Assembly (NCBI RefSeq): GCF_947497285.1
Contig: NZ_CANMFT010000001.1
Location: 1-64,000 of the forward strand
DNA: 64,000 nt
Direction: 5' to 3'
Source: an uncultured Aliiroseovarius sp.
Lineage (GTDB): Bacteria > Pseudomonadota > Alphaproteobacteria > Rhodobacterales > Rhodobacteraceae
Notes under the pieces: generated by a model
Told to the model about the DNA's origin: nothing
Database searches by the model: none
The model's input: the letters and a program-made list of their open reading frames with translations, nothing else
Shown: in pieces, positions 1 through 7,636 of the stretch
How positions within the stretch are numbered: position 1 is the first letter of the stretch
Layout: every line of letters begins with the position of its first letter
Position numbers and translations under genes: made by a program

Positions 1-84
1 CCCGAACCCGAACCCGAACCCGAACCCGAACCCGAACCCGAACCCGAACCCGAACCCGAACCCGAACCCGAACCCGAACCCGAG
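1..84 (+). repeat. CCCGAA hexanucleotide tandem repeat inside ftsY
   Basis: Thirteen perfect CCCGAA units cover 1-78 and one CCCGAG unit covers 79-84. The array continues beyond the left edge, so its full length is unknown. In the ftsY frame each unit encodes Pro-Glu. Because the unit is six bases, a gain or loss of units keeps the frame and changes only the length of the acidic linker. Confidence 0.95.
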
Positions 85-1044
85 CCTCAGCCAGCCAAGC
101 TGGTCGATCCCGCGCCGCTGGATATCGCCGCTGACGTCGCACCCACCACCGCCGCCAAACCCGGCCTGCTGGGCCGTATGTTCGGGCGGCGCGAGGCCAA
201 AACCGTCGTCCGCCGGACCGTCGATGACGACATGCTTGAAAGCCTCGAAGATCTGATGATCACGTCCGATATGGGCGTGGACACCGCAATGCGCGTAACC
301 GCCAATATCTCGGAGCGGCATTTAGGCAAAAAATTGTCTGTGGCTGAGATCAAATCCGTGCTGGCTTCTGAAGTCGCGCGGATTATGGAGCCTGTGGCCC
401 TGCCCATGCCGATCTATCCCAAACGCCCTCAGGTGGTGTTGATCGTCGGCGTGAATGGCGCAGGCAAGACGACCACGATCGGCAAGCTGGCCAGCCAGTT
501 CACCGCCGCTGGCAAAAAGGTCGTGATCGCCGCCGGCGACACTTTCCGCGCGGCCGCGGTTGAGCAGCTGCAGGTCTGGGGGGATCGCGCGGGCGTGCCT
601 GTCCTGACCGCGCCCGAAGGGTCGGACCCAGCCTCGCTCGCCTTCGATGCGATGACCCAAGCCGAGGCGGACGGCGCTGATCTTTTGATGATCGACACCG
701 CCGGGCGTTTGCAAAATCGCGCTGATTTGATGGAAGAGCTGGCCAAGATCGTGCGTGTTATCAAGAAGAAAGACGAGACCGCGCCGCATAATACCTTGCT
801 GGTGCTGGATGCGACCACGGGTCAGAATGCCCTTCGTCAGGTCGAAACCTTTCAGAAGCTGGCTGACGTCTCCGGTCTGGTGATGACCAAGCTTGATGGC
901 ACGGCAAAAGGCGGCGTTCTGGTGGCGTTGGCCGACAGGTTCGCCTTGCCGATCCACGCCATTGGCGTTGGCGAACAGATCGACGATCTTGCCCCCTTCG
1001 ACCCCGAGGAATTTGCCCGCGCCCTGATCGGCATCACCGAATAA
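1..1044 (+). CDS. ftsY: Signal recognition particle receptor FtsY (5' end missing)
   Basis: This is the SRP receptor GTPase that docks ribosome-nascent chain-SRP complexes at the inner membrane and the SecYEG translocon. The open frame runs from base 1 to the TAA at 1042-1044, so the true start lies left of the window; the internal ATG at 178 is not the start. The first 28 visible residues are a Pro-Glu repeat belonging to the acidic, membrane-associating A domain. The helical N domain follows, then the G domain: P-loop GVNGAGKTT (448-474), DTFRAAA, DTAGR, and TKLDGTAKGG. The G domain is complete and the C-terminus matches the family. A DMT transporter gene follows 9 bases later on the same strand, suggesting co-transcription. 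Confidence 0.97.
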   Translation, partial: PEPEPEPEPEPEPEPEPEPEPEPEPEPEPQPAKLVDPAPLDIAADVAPTTAAKPGLLGRMFGRREAKTVVRRTVDDDMLESLEDLMITSDMGVDTAMRVTANISERHLGKKLSVAEIKSVLASEVARIMEPVALPMPIYPKRPQVVLIVGVNGAGKTTTIGKLASQFTAAGKKVVIAAGDTFRAAAVEQLQVWGDRAGVPVLTAPEGSDPASLAFDAMTQAEADGADLLMIDTAGRLQNRADLMEELAKIVRVIKKKDETAPHNTLLVLDATTGQNALRQVETFQKLADVSGLVMTKLDGTAKGGVLVALADRFALPIHAIGVGEQIDDLAPFDPEEFARALIGITE

Positions 1045-1053
1045 GCGTGGGGC

Positions 1054-1956
1054 ATGAGCGACTGGCTCATATCGCTGGAAGGCACCGAGGCTGGCCATCA
1101 GGTCGCCTTGATGCTGGCCTTGTTCGCGGCGTTTCTGCACGCGTTTTTTGGCGCGCTTCAAAAGGGACGCCACGATCCGTGGTTGTCGCGCGGCGCGATT
1201 GATCTGTCCTACGGAGTGATCGCCGCGCCCTTCGCCCTGTTCGTCGTCCCATGGCCCGAGCCTCACATGTGGCCCATCTTCGCGGTCGTTTTTGTGATCC
1301 ATGTTGGATACAAAATCGCGCAAAGCTACACCTATGCGCTGGGGTCCTATACGGTCGTCTACCCGGTGGTGCGTGGCACCGGGCCGCTGTTCACGGTGAT
1401 CGGGGCGGGCATTCTGTTTGGCGAGACGTTCACCGCGATACAGTGGGTGGGGGTTGCGACGCTGGTGGCGGGCATTTTCGCCCTTGCCGCCTATAACCTG
1501 CGCCACTGGCAGATGGGGCGCGAGCTTCTGAAGCCCGCTTTGGCGATGGCCGTTGTGACGGGGCTTTTCGTTGCGGCGTATACCACTTACGACGCTTATG
1601 GCATCCGCGCGACCGCCGACCCCTTTACATTCCTGGCGTGGTTTTTCTTCATCGATGGGTTTTTCATGCCGATCATCGCGGGCTTGCGCTGGTGGAATAT
1701 GCCAGAGCGTCCTGCACTTGCCCCGCTGTTGGGGCGTGGCGTTCTTGGTGCATTCGTCGCCTATTTCAGCTTCGGCTCGATCATGTTGGCCACACGGCTA
1801 GATAGTGTTGGCGAAGCCGCCGTTTTGCGCGAAACCTCGACCGTGTTTGCTGCCCTGATCGGCTGGCTTGTGCTGAAAGAACGCGTCGGGCCGCGTCGCC
1901 TGACGATGATGGCTTTGATCGCAGTTGGCGCCGTGATAGTCGAAATGGGCGGATAA
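1054..1956 (+). CDS. DMT-family (EamA) permease
   Basis: A 300-residue polytopic membrane protein with about ten hydrophobic segments, organised as two EamA-like halves. The second half contains the typical stretch ending VLKERVGPRRLTMMALIAVG, which matches the end of drug/metabolite transporter proteins where a conserved glutamate precedes the last two helices. The substrate cannot be told from sequence. It starts 9 bases after ftsY stops and ends 9 bases before yciB, so the three genes are probably one transcription unit. A second, separate DMT protein is encoded at 20279-21193. Confidence 0.88.
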   Translation: MSDWLISLEGTEAGHQVALMLALFAAFLHAFFGALQKGRHDPWLSRGAIDLSYGVIAAPFALFVVPWPEPHMWPIFAVVFVIHVGYKIAQSYTYALGSYTVVYPVVRGTGPLFTVIGAGILFGETFTAIQWVGVATLVAGIFALAAYNLRHWQMGRELLKPALAMAVVTGLFVAAYTTYDAYGIRATADPFTFLAWFFFIDGFFMPIIAGLRWWNMPERPALAPLLGRGVLGAFVAYFSFGSIMLATRLDSVGEAAVLRETSTVFAALIGWLVLKERVGPRRLTMMALIAVGAVIVEMGG

Positions 1957-1965
1957 GGAGGCACC

Positions 1966-2574
1966 ATGACCGAAAAGCAGGACTACCCGATGCTAAGGAT
2001 TGCGCTGGAATACGGACCAATCATCCTTTTTTTTGTGGCCTACACCTTATTGAAGGATCGCACCTTCACCCTCGCAGGCACCGACTATTCGGGGTTCGTG
2101 GCGGTAACGGCAATGTTCATACCGGTTCTGGTTCTGGCCACGCTCGCGCTCTGGCGGATCACCGGGCATCTGTCGAAGATGCAGATCGTGACGCTTGTGC
2201 TGGTCATCGGGTTTGGCGGGTTGTCGATCTGGTTCAACGACGAACGCTTCTTCAAGATGAAGCCGACGATGATCTACCTGCTGTTTGCCGGGCTGCTGGG
2301 GTTCGGATTGTTGCGCGGCGAAAGCTATCTTGAGGCCGTGATGGACCGCGCCCTGCCATTAGAGCGCCAAGGCTGGATGATCCTGACCAAGCGGTTGGCG
2401 CTGTTTTTTCTGGCCCTCGCCATCGCGAACGAGGCGATCTGGCGCAGTCTGTCCACCGATGCCTGGGTGAACTTCAAGACTTTCGGTCTGCCACTGGCGA
2501 CCTTCGCGTTTTTCATGTCTCAGGCCGGATTGTTCAAGCGCTTCGGGATCGAAGAAGACCCCGAAAACAGCTGA
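1966..2574 (+). CDS. yciB: Inner membrane-spanning protein YciB (septation protein A family)
   Basis: A 202-residue inner membrane protein with about five or six transmembrane helices. Family hallmarks are the N-terminal segment EYGPIILFFVAYTL, the central WFNDERFFKMKPTMIYLLFA and the C-terminal NEAIWRSLSTDAWVNFKTFG. YciB/IspZ proteins affect cell envelope synthesis and septation in enterobacteria and interact with elongation and division proteins; the biochemical role is unsettled. The start ATG is preceded by AAGGAGG (1955-1961), an excellent ribosome site. Its place after ftsY and a DMT gene suggests an envelope-biogenesis operon. Confidence 0.93.
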   Translation: MTEKQDYPMLRIALEYGPIILFFVAYTLLKDRTFTLAGTDYSGFVAVTAMFIPVLVLATLALWRITGHLSKMQIVTLVLVIGFGGLSIWFNDERFFKMKPTMIYLLFAGLLGFGLLRGESYLEAVMDRALPLERQGWMILTKRLALFFLALAIANEAIWRSLSTDAWVNFKTFGLPLATFAFFMSQAGLFKRFGIEEDPENS

Positions 2575-2647
2575 TCTGAGCCGCTAGATCGCCCGTTTTT
2601 CTGCGATGCGCCCCCACTCGAATGGCAGAGGCGTCCGGCGAAGCTGG

Positions 2648-3349
2648 CTACCGCTTGAACAAAACGTCCTGGGCTTTCTTGTCAGACTGCAGATTGCTGC
2701 GCTGATCTGCGGCGACGGCACGTCCGCGTTGCACTGCCGGACGTGCGCCGACCTCATCCAGCCAACGGGCCAGGTTGGGTTTGTCATCCAACGTCTGCTC
2801 TTGCCCTTCCCAAAGTGAGGCCCACCCCCAAGATGCCATGTCAGCAATGGAATAGGTGTCGCCCGCCAAATAGCGGTTGTTGGCAAGCTGGCGATCCATC
2901 ACGCCGTAAAGCCGAGCGGTTTCCGCGCGGTAGCGGTCCTTGGCATAGGGCAAGTCATTGGGCGGCTCCATCGCAGGTGCGTATTTCAGGAAGTGATGCG
3001 CCTGACCGGCCATCGGACCCAAGCCCCCCATCTGCCACATGAGCCATTGATCCACGGCCACACGCTCGCGTTCCGTCTTTCCGCAGAAAAGCCCCGTTTT
3101 ACGCGCCAGATACTGCAAGATCGCGCCGCTTTCAAAGATCGAGATCGGCGCGCCATCCGGCCCGTCCGGGTCGATGATGGCGGGCATCCGGTTGTTTGGA
3201 GCGATCTTCAGGAAGTCGGGTTCGAACTGGTCGCCCGCGCCGATGTTCACCAGCTTGACCTCGTAAGGCAGCGCCATTTCCTCAAGCGCGATCGAGATTT
3301 TCCAACCGTTCGGTGTGGGCCAATAATAAAGCTCTATCGGGGTGGGCAT
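2648..3349 (-). CDS. Glutathione S-transferase family protein (YfcG/YghU-like)
   Basis: A 233-residue protein with an N-terminal thioredoxin-fold domain (about residues 1-85) and an all-helical C-terminal domain. The opening ELYYWPTPNGWKISIALEE and the NNRMPAIIDPDG loop match the Nu-class/Ure2p-like bacterial enzymes such as YfcG and YghU. In these an Asn or Thr near the TPNG motif, not a Cys or Tyr, supports disulfide-bond reductase activity with glutathione. The IFESGAILQYLA stretch is the usual glutathione gamma-glutamyl binding site. The gene stands alone and convergent to yciB. The substrate is unknown. Confidence 0.9.
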   Translation of the reverse strand: MPTPIELYYWPTPNGWKISIALEEMALPYEVKLVNIGAGDQFEPDFLKIAPNNRMPAIIDPDGPDGAPISIFESGAILQYLARKTGLFCGKTERERVAVDQWLMWQMGGLGPMAGQAHHFLKYAPAMEPPNDLPYAKDRYRAETARLYGVMDRQLANNRYLAGDTYSIADMASWGWASLWEGQEQTLDDKPNLARWLDEVGARPAVQRGRAVAADQRSNLQSDKKAQDVLFKR

Positions 3350-3456
3350 GATGTCTCTCCTTCAGTGGTCTGCAGGATGACAGGCGAGTGCCAATTGGCA
3401 AGGGCATGCGCGCCGCCCGTTGTTCACGATCCGGCGAGCGTGCCGGGCGTGCACAC

Positions 3457-3485
3457 TTGACGCAGTTTTCATCAGGCGCTAGGGC
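3457..3485 (+). promoter_or_regulatory. Putative promoter for the metZ leader
   Basis: A TTGACG -35 element (3457-3462) is followed after 17 bases by TAGGGC (3480-3485). Transcription starting about seven bases later would begin almost exactly at the riboswitch P1 stem (3491), which supports the assignment. The -10 match is weak. Confidence 0.5.
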
Positions 3486-3488
3486 TTG

Positions 3489-3546
3489 CTGCGTGGCGAT
3501 TTGTTTACCGGATTGCGGGCCACGTAAAATATTCTGCTAAAGAGGT
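3489..3546 (+). ncRNA. SAM-II riboswitch upstream of metZ
   Basis: The segment matches the SAM-II (metA-type) S-adenosylmethionine aptamer by eye. Stem P1 is CGTGGC at 3492-3497 with GCCACG at 3519-3524 (six perfect pairs plus a flanking G-U). The loop begins with the conserved GATTTG (3498-3503) and contains TTGC (3513-3516). The downstream pseudoknot strand carries the conserved GCTAAAG (3536-3542). SAM-II elements are known mainly from alphaproteobacteria before metA, metX and metZ, so the position before metZ is strong context. Ligand binding should reduce metZ expression. The pseudoknot was not folded computationally. Confidence 0.88.
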
Positions 3547-3554
3547 CAGGGACC

Positions 3555-3576
3555 TTGCGGGCGACATGCCCCGCAA
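3555..3576 (+). promoter_or_regulatory. Leader hairpin between the SAM-II aptamer and the terminator
   Basis: TTGCGGG (3555-3561) pairs perfectly with CCCGCAA (3570-3576) around an eight-base loop. It sits directly between the aptamer and the terminator stem and has no T-run of its own. It could be an anti-terminator partner or a spacer hairpin. Confidence 0.5.
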
Positions 3577-3580
3577 ATTC

Positions 3581-3615
3581 ACCCCCGGCGCTCGTAATGC
3601 GGTGGGGGTTTTTTT
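3581..3615 (+). terminator. Rho-independent terminator in the metZ leader
   Basis: ACCCCC (3581-3586) pairs with GGGGGT (3604-3609), with possible inner pairing CGC/GCG, and is followed by seven T residues (3609-3615). It ends just before the metZ ribosome site, so it is positioned to act as the riboswitch expression platform. Confidence 0.75.
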
Positions 3616-3633
3616 GTGCGAAAGGAACGCGCG

Positions 3634-4827
3634 ATGACAGAGGCAAAATCGGGTTGGTCGAAACGGACCACAGCGGTGCATGGCGGCACGCGTCGCAGTC
3701 AGTATAACGAGGTCAGCGAAGCGATCTTCCTGACCCAGGGCTTTGTCTATGAAAGTGCCGAACAGGCCGAGGCACGCTTTATCGAAAGCAGCCGGGACGA
3801 GTTCATTTACGCCCGCTACGGCAATCCGACCGTCGCAATGTTCGAAGACCGTATGGCGGCCCTTGAAGGGGCCGAAGATGCGTTTGCGACCGCTTCGGGC
3901 ATGGCGGCTGTCAACGGCGCGATGATGTCCCTTCTGAAGGCTGGTGATCACGTTGTCGCCGGGCGCGCGCTGTTCGGGTCCTGCCTCTATGTGCTCGAAG
4001 ATATCCTCGCCCGGTTCGGGGTCGAGGTAACGCTGGTGGATGGCACCGACCTTGACGCTTGGCGCGCAGCCGTGCGCCCGGACACTGCTGTCTGTTTCTT
4101 TGAGAGCGTGTCCAACCCCACGCTCGAGGTGATCGACATCGAAGGTGTCGCAAAGATTGCCCATGCGGTTGGCGCGGTGGTCGTTGTGGATAACGTGTTC
4201 GCCACGCCTGTGTTCAGCCGAGCCATCGAGCAAGGTGCCGATGTGGTCGTGTATTCGACAACCAAGCATGTGGACGGGCAGGGGCGGTGCCTTGGCGGCG
4301 TCGTGCTAGGCCCGCAAGACTATATCCGCAAGACGCTGGAACCCTATCTGAAGCACACCGGCGGCGCGATGAGCCCGTTTAATGCGTGGGTCATGCTGAA
4401 AGGGTTGGAGACGATGGACCTGCGCGTGAAGGCGCAAGCCAATTCGGCGCTGGAAATTGCGCGCGCATTGGAAGGCCACCAGAAACTCGCCCGCGTCATA
4501 CATCCGCTTTTGGACAGCCACCCGGACAAAGCGCTTGCTGAACGCCAGATGATTGGCGGGGCCGGCACGGTCCTTTCGTTGGAGCTTTCAGGCGGCAAAG
4601 AAGCCGCGTTCCGGTTCCTGAATGCGCTTGAGATTGTGCTGATTTCCAACAACCTTGGCGATGCGAAATCCATCGTGACCCATCCGGCGACGACGACGCA
4701 CCAGCGTTTGCCCGATGATCAGAAGGCCCAATTGGGGATCGCGCCCGGTCTTCTGCGCCTGTCCATTGGGCTTGAGGACACGCAAGATTTGATTGCAGAC
4801 CTGACACGAGCCTTGAACGCTGCCTGA
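3634..4827 (+). CDS. metZ: O-succinylhomoserine sulfhydrylase
   Basis: This PLP enzyme of the Cys/Met metabolism family makes homocysteine from O-succinylhomoserine and sulfide in direct-sulfhydrylation methionine synthesis. The 397-residue protein shows YARYGNPTVAMFE near the N-terminus, the GMAAV segment, the VVVDNVFATPVF aspartate loop and the PLP lysine in STTKHVDGQGR. The start ATG at 3634 follows AAAGGAA (3620-3626) at good spacing; an in-frame GTG at 3616 lies immediately after the terminator T-run and is unlikely. MetZ is preferred over MetB or MetC from overall similarity and the SAM-II leader, but this cannot be proven by eye. Confidence 0.9.
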   Translation: MTEAKSGWSKRTTAVHGGTRRSQYNEVSEAIFLTQGFVYESAEQAEARFIESSRDEFIYARYGNPTVAMFEDRMAALEGAEDAFATASGMAAVNGAMMSLLKAGDHVVAGRALFGSCLYVLEDILARFGVEVTLVDGTDLDAWRAAVRPDTAVCFFESVSNPTLEVIDIEGVAKIAHAVGAVVVVDNVFATPVFSRAIEQGADVVVYSTTKHVDGQGRCLGGVVLGPQDYIRKTLEPYLKHTGGAMSPFNAWVMLKGLETMDLRVKAQANSALEIARALEGHQKLARVIHPLLDSHPDKALAERQMIGGAGTVLSLELSGGKEAAFRFLNALEIVLISNNLGDAKSIVTHPATTTHQRLPDDQKAQLGIAPGLLRLSIGLEDTQDLIADLTRALNAA

Positions 4828-4863
4828 TCTGTCGCTTCTTTCTCATCGTGTTTGGAGAATCTC

Positions 4864-4894
4864 TGTCACACTCCTATGTTAGTGGGGTGTGACA
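4864..4894 (+). promoter_or_regulatory. Strong hairpin / inverted repeat before folE2
   Basis: TGTCACACTCC (4864-4874) pairs with GGGGTGTGACA (4884-4894): eleven base pairs with one T-G wobble around a nine-base loop. It ends five bases before the folE2 Shine-Dalgarno (GGGAGG, 4900-4905). There is no T-run, so it is not a classical terminator for metZ. It may be a protein operator or an RNA structure near the folE2 ribosome site. Confidence 0.55.
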
Positions 4895-4911
4895 GGATCG
4901 GGAGGTCCGCG

Positions 4912-6015
4912 ATGAACCAAATGAAGCGCAAGGGTGGCGCAACGCCAACTGAGGACGCCGCGCGTGATGCGCTTGATGTCTTGCGCGACTGGGCCGCAAA
5001 GGCGGACCCTGTCGAGGTAGCGAGACTTGACCCAGCCATTGCGCGGCTTTTGCCGGGTGCGGAGCTTCCGAATTACCCGGATCTGAACCGGGACTACCCG
5101 TCAGATTTTACTCCAGACGCGGCCTATAAGGCGTCAATGCCGGACCTGCAAAACGGACCGGCAAGCCTGATCCAAGGGGCCAAGCGGCATATTCAGCATG
5201 TGGGGATTTCCAACTTCCGCCTGCCGATCCGTTATCACACCCGCGACGGCGAAGACGTGACGCTGGAAACTTCGGTCACCGGGACGGTCAGTCTTGAGGC
5301 GGGCAAGAAGGGCATCAACATGTCGCGCATCATGCGCAGCTTTTATGCCCATGCCGAAAAGACCTTCAGCTTTGACGTGATCGAAGCCGCGCTGGACGAC
5401 TACAAGACCGATCTTGAAAGCCTCGATGCCCGGATCGAAATGCGCTTTTCCTACCCCGCGCGGGTGCAAAGCCTGCGATCTGGCCTGTCTGGCTATCAGT
5501 TTTACGACATTGCGCTGGAACTGGTCGAACATCGCGGCAAACGGCGCAAATTCATGCATCTGGACTATGTCTACTCCTCGACCTGCCCCTGTTCGCTGGA
5601 ATTGTCTGAGCACGCGCGCCAGATGCGCGGCCAGCTTGCGACGCCGCATTCGCAGCGCTCGGTCGCGCGAATCTCGGTTGAGAAGGTCAAGCAGCCGCAG
5701 ACATTCTGGTTCGAAGACCTGATAGATATTTGCCGCGCGGCGGTGCCGACAGAGACTCAGGTCATGGTCAAACGCGAAGACGAACAAGCCTTTGCCGAAC
5801 TAAACGCCGCCAACCCGATCTTCGTCGAGGATGCCGCCCGCCTGTTTTGCGAGCATTTGCAACAAGATGACCGGATCGGAGATTTCCGCGTGGTGGCCAG
5901 CCATCAGGAAAGCCTGCACAGCCATGATGCCGTATCGATCCTGACCGAAGGCGAAACGTTCGAGGCGGAAAGCCTTGACCCCAAGCTGTTCTCGACGCTG
6001 TTTCATGTGGGCTAG
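4912..6015 (+). CDS. folE2: GTP cyclohydrolase FolE2 (type IB)
   Basis: FolE2 converts GTP to 7,8-dihydroneopterin triphosphate, the first step of folate synthesis, and is the prokaryote-specific alternative to the zinc-dependent FolE. The 367-residue protein carries GTVSLEAGKKGINMSRIMRS, the metal-site region YSSTCPCSLELSEHARQ with its active-site cysteine, and PHSQRSVARISVE. The ATG at 4912 is chosen because GGGAGG (4900-4905) is correctly spaced; the longer in-frame start at 4852 would translate the inverted repeat. FolE2 can use metals other than zinc, and in several bacteria it is controlled by Zur. I do not see a clear Zur box here. Confidence 0.94.
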   Translation: MNQMKRKGGATPTEDAARDALDVLRDWAAKADPVEVARLDPAIARLLPGAELPNYPDLNRDYPSDFTPDAAYKASMPDLQNGPASLIQGAKRHIQHVGISNFRLPIRYHTRDGEDVTLETSVTGTVSLEAGKKGINMSRIMRSFYAHAEKTFSFDVIEAALDDYKTDLESLDARIEMRFSYPARVQSLRSGLSGYQFYDIALELVEHRGKRRKFMHLDYVYSSTCPCSLELSEHARQMRGQLATPHSQRSVARISVEKVKQPQTFWFEDLIDICRAAVPTETQVMVKREDEQAFAELNAANPIFVEDAARLFCEHLQQDDRIGDFRVVASHQESLHSHDAVSILTEGETFEAESLDPKLFSTLFHVG

Positions 6016-6136
6016 GCCGCGCGGGGTGTGCGCCTGTCGCGGGCGCTCTGCGAATGGGACACAGGCCCAGGGGTTGCGTGGCTTCAACGCCATCTGATCC
6101 TTGACAGTTCGTGTGCGGGCGGCCAACCCTTCGCCC

Positions 6137-7585
6137 ATGTTCGATCTGCGACCTGTCGTTTATGTCATTGGCCTTCTGGTTGCCGCCTTAGGGGTCACGA
6201 TGCTGATCCCGATGGGGATTGATCTGGCTTATGGCAGCCCTGATTGGGCCGTTTTTCTGGAAAGCGCGGTGATCACCACACTGGTCGGGGGGTCGATGGC
6301 ACTGTCCACGGCCAATGGCGTGGGCAAAGGGCTGTCGATCCAGCAAACCTTTTTGCTGACCACGGGTGTCTGGTTGGCTCTGCCCGTTTTCGCGGCGCTG
6401 CCTTTCCTCTTTTCAGAGATTGATGCGAGTCTGGTGGACGCCTTTTTCGAGGCAATGTCAGGCCTGACCACCACAGGGGCCACGGTTCTGTCGGGTCTGG
6501 ATGACATGCCCAAGGGTCTGTTGTTCTGGCGGGCATTGTTGCAATGGTATGGCGGGATCGGGATCATTGTTGTGGCGATGGTGTTTCTGCCCGAACTGCG
6601 CGTCGGGGGTATGCAAATCTTCCGGTCAGAAGCGTTTGACACGATGGGAAAGGTGTTGCCACGTGCCGCCGAGATTGCCGGACGCATCAGCCAGATTTAC
6701 CTGTTTCTGACGCTGGTCTGTGCCGCGACCTATTATGCGGTTGGACTGCCGCCGTTCGAGGCGCTGTATCACGCCATGACCACCATCGCGACGGGCGGGT
6801 TCTCATCGACGGATGCCTCTTTCGGAGCGTTCCGCGGTGCACCGGAATATGTCGCGGCCTTCTTCATGATTTTGGCAAGTCTGCCGTTCGTCAGATATAT
6901 CCAACTGTTGACTGGCACAGCGCGCCCCATTCTTGTCGACCCGCAGGTGCGCGCCTACCTGCTGACCATTCTGGTGATCACATTGATGATGACCCTGTAT
7001 CGGTTGCTGGCCAATGGTGACCATGTGGGGCGCGGGTTCGGCGAAGTCTTGTTCAACGTGACCTCGATTATCAGCGGCACAGGCTATGCCAGTGTGGACT
7101 ATCAGCTTTGGGGCGCATTTCCCGTGGTCGTGTTCTTCTTTATCGGTCTGATCGGAGGCTGTGCTGGATCGACGGCTTGTTCGATCAAGGTGTTCCGCTA
7201 TCAGTTGCTGTTTTCGTCCATCAAGGCACAAATCCGCGCCATCCATTCACCGCACGGCCTGTTCACGCCGCGCTATGCCGGTCGGCGCGTGGACGAAGAT
7301 GTCCTGTCGTCGGTGATGAGCTTCTTTGTGTTTTTTATCGTCACCCTTGGCGTGGTGTCCGTCCTTTTGGGGATGACCGGGCTGGATTTTACCACCTCGG
7401 TTTCCGGGGCGGCGGCGGCCGTGGCCAATATCGGTCCCGGTTTGGGTGATATCATCGGTCCTGCGGGAAACTTCGGAAGCCTTAGCGACACCGCCAAGTG
7501 GATCTTGGCGATCACCATGCTGATCGGCCGACTGGAGCTGCTGGCCGTCTATGTTCTGTTCACCGTGAAGTTCTGGCAGGGCTGA
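6137..7585 (+). CDS. trkH: TrkH-family potassium uptake protein
   Basis: A 482-residue integral membrane protein, the K+-translocating subunit of the Trk system. Four M-P-M repeats are recognisable from the pore loops: GLTTTGATVLSG, TIATGGFSS, ISGTGYASVDY and NIGPGLGDIIGPAG, each with a filter glycine. The protein starts MFDLRPVVYVIG at the ATG at 6137; an in-frame TTG at 6101 is possible but adds a non-hydrophobic leader. The regulatory partner TrkA is not in the window. The gene is monocistronic, following folE2 by about 120 bases and convergent with the pseudoprotease gene. Confidence 0.93.
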   Translation: MFDLRPVVYVIGLLVAALGVTMLIPMGIDLAYGSPDWAVFLESAVITTLVGGSMALSTANGVGKGLSIQQTFLLTTGVWLALPVFAALPFLFSEIDASLVDAFFEAMSGLTTTGATVLSGLDDMPKGLLFWRALLQWYGGIGIIVVAMVFLPELRVGGMQIFRSEAFDTMGKVLPRAAEIAGRISQIYLFLTLVCAATYYAVGLPPFEALYHAMTTIATGGFSSTDASFGAFRGAPEYVAAFFMILASLPFVRYIQLLTGTARPILVDPQVRAYLLTILVITLMMTLYRLLANGDHVGRGFGEVLFNVTSIISGTGYASVDYQLWGAFPVVVFFFIGLIGGCAGSTACSIKVFRYQLLFSSIKAQIRAIHSPHGLFTPRYAGRRVDEDVLSSVMSFFVFFIVTLGVVSVLLGMTGLDFTTSVSGAAAAVANIGPGLGDIIGPAGNFGSLSDTAKWILAITMLIGRLELLAVYVLFTVKFWQG

Positions 7586-7636
7586 TAGAGCGGGTGCCTT
7601 TCCGTTCCAGCGCCGCGCCCATTCGTTTGCGGCCGC

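Noticed and set aside
1-84. A possible CRISPR array
   Set aside because: The repeat unit is six bases with no spacers and it is in frame with ftsY.
322-1506. A 394-residue open frame antisense to ftsY and the DMT gene
   Set aside because: It crosses two real genes and carries no domain; a shadow of high third-position GC.
4864-4894. The folE2 hairpin as a Zur box
   Set aside because: The half sites do not match the AT-rich Zur consensus I know for alphaproteobacteria; kept only as an unassigned inverted repeat.
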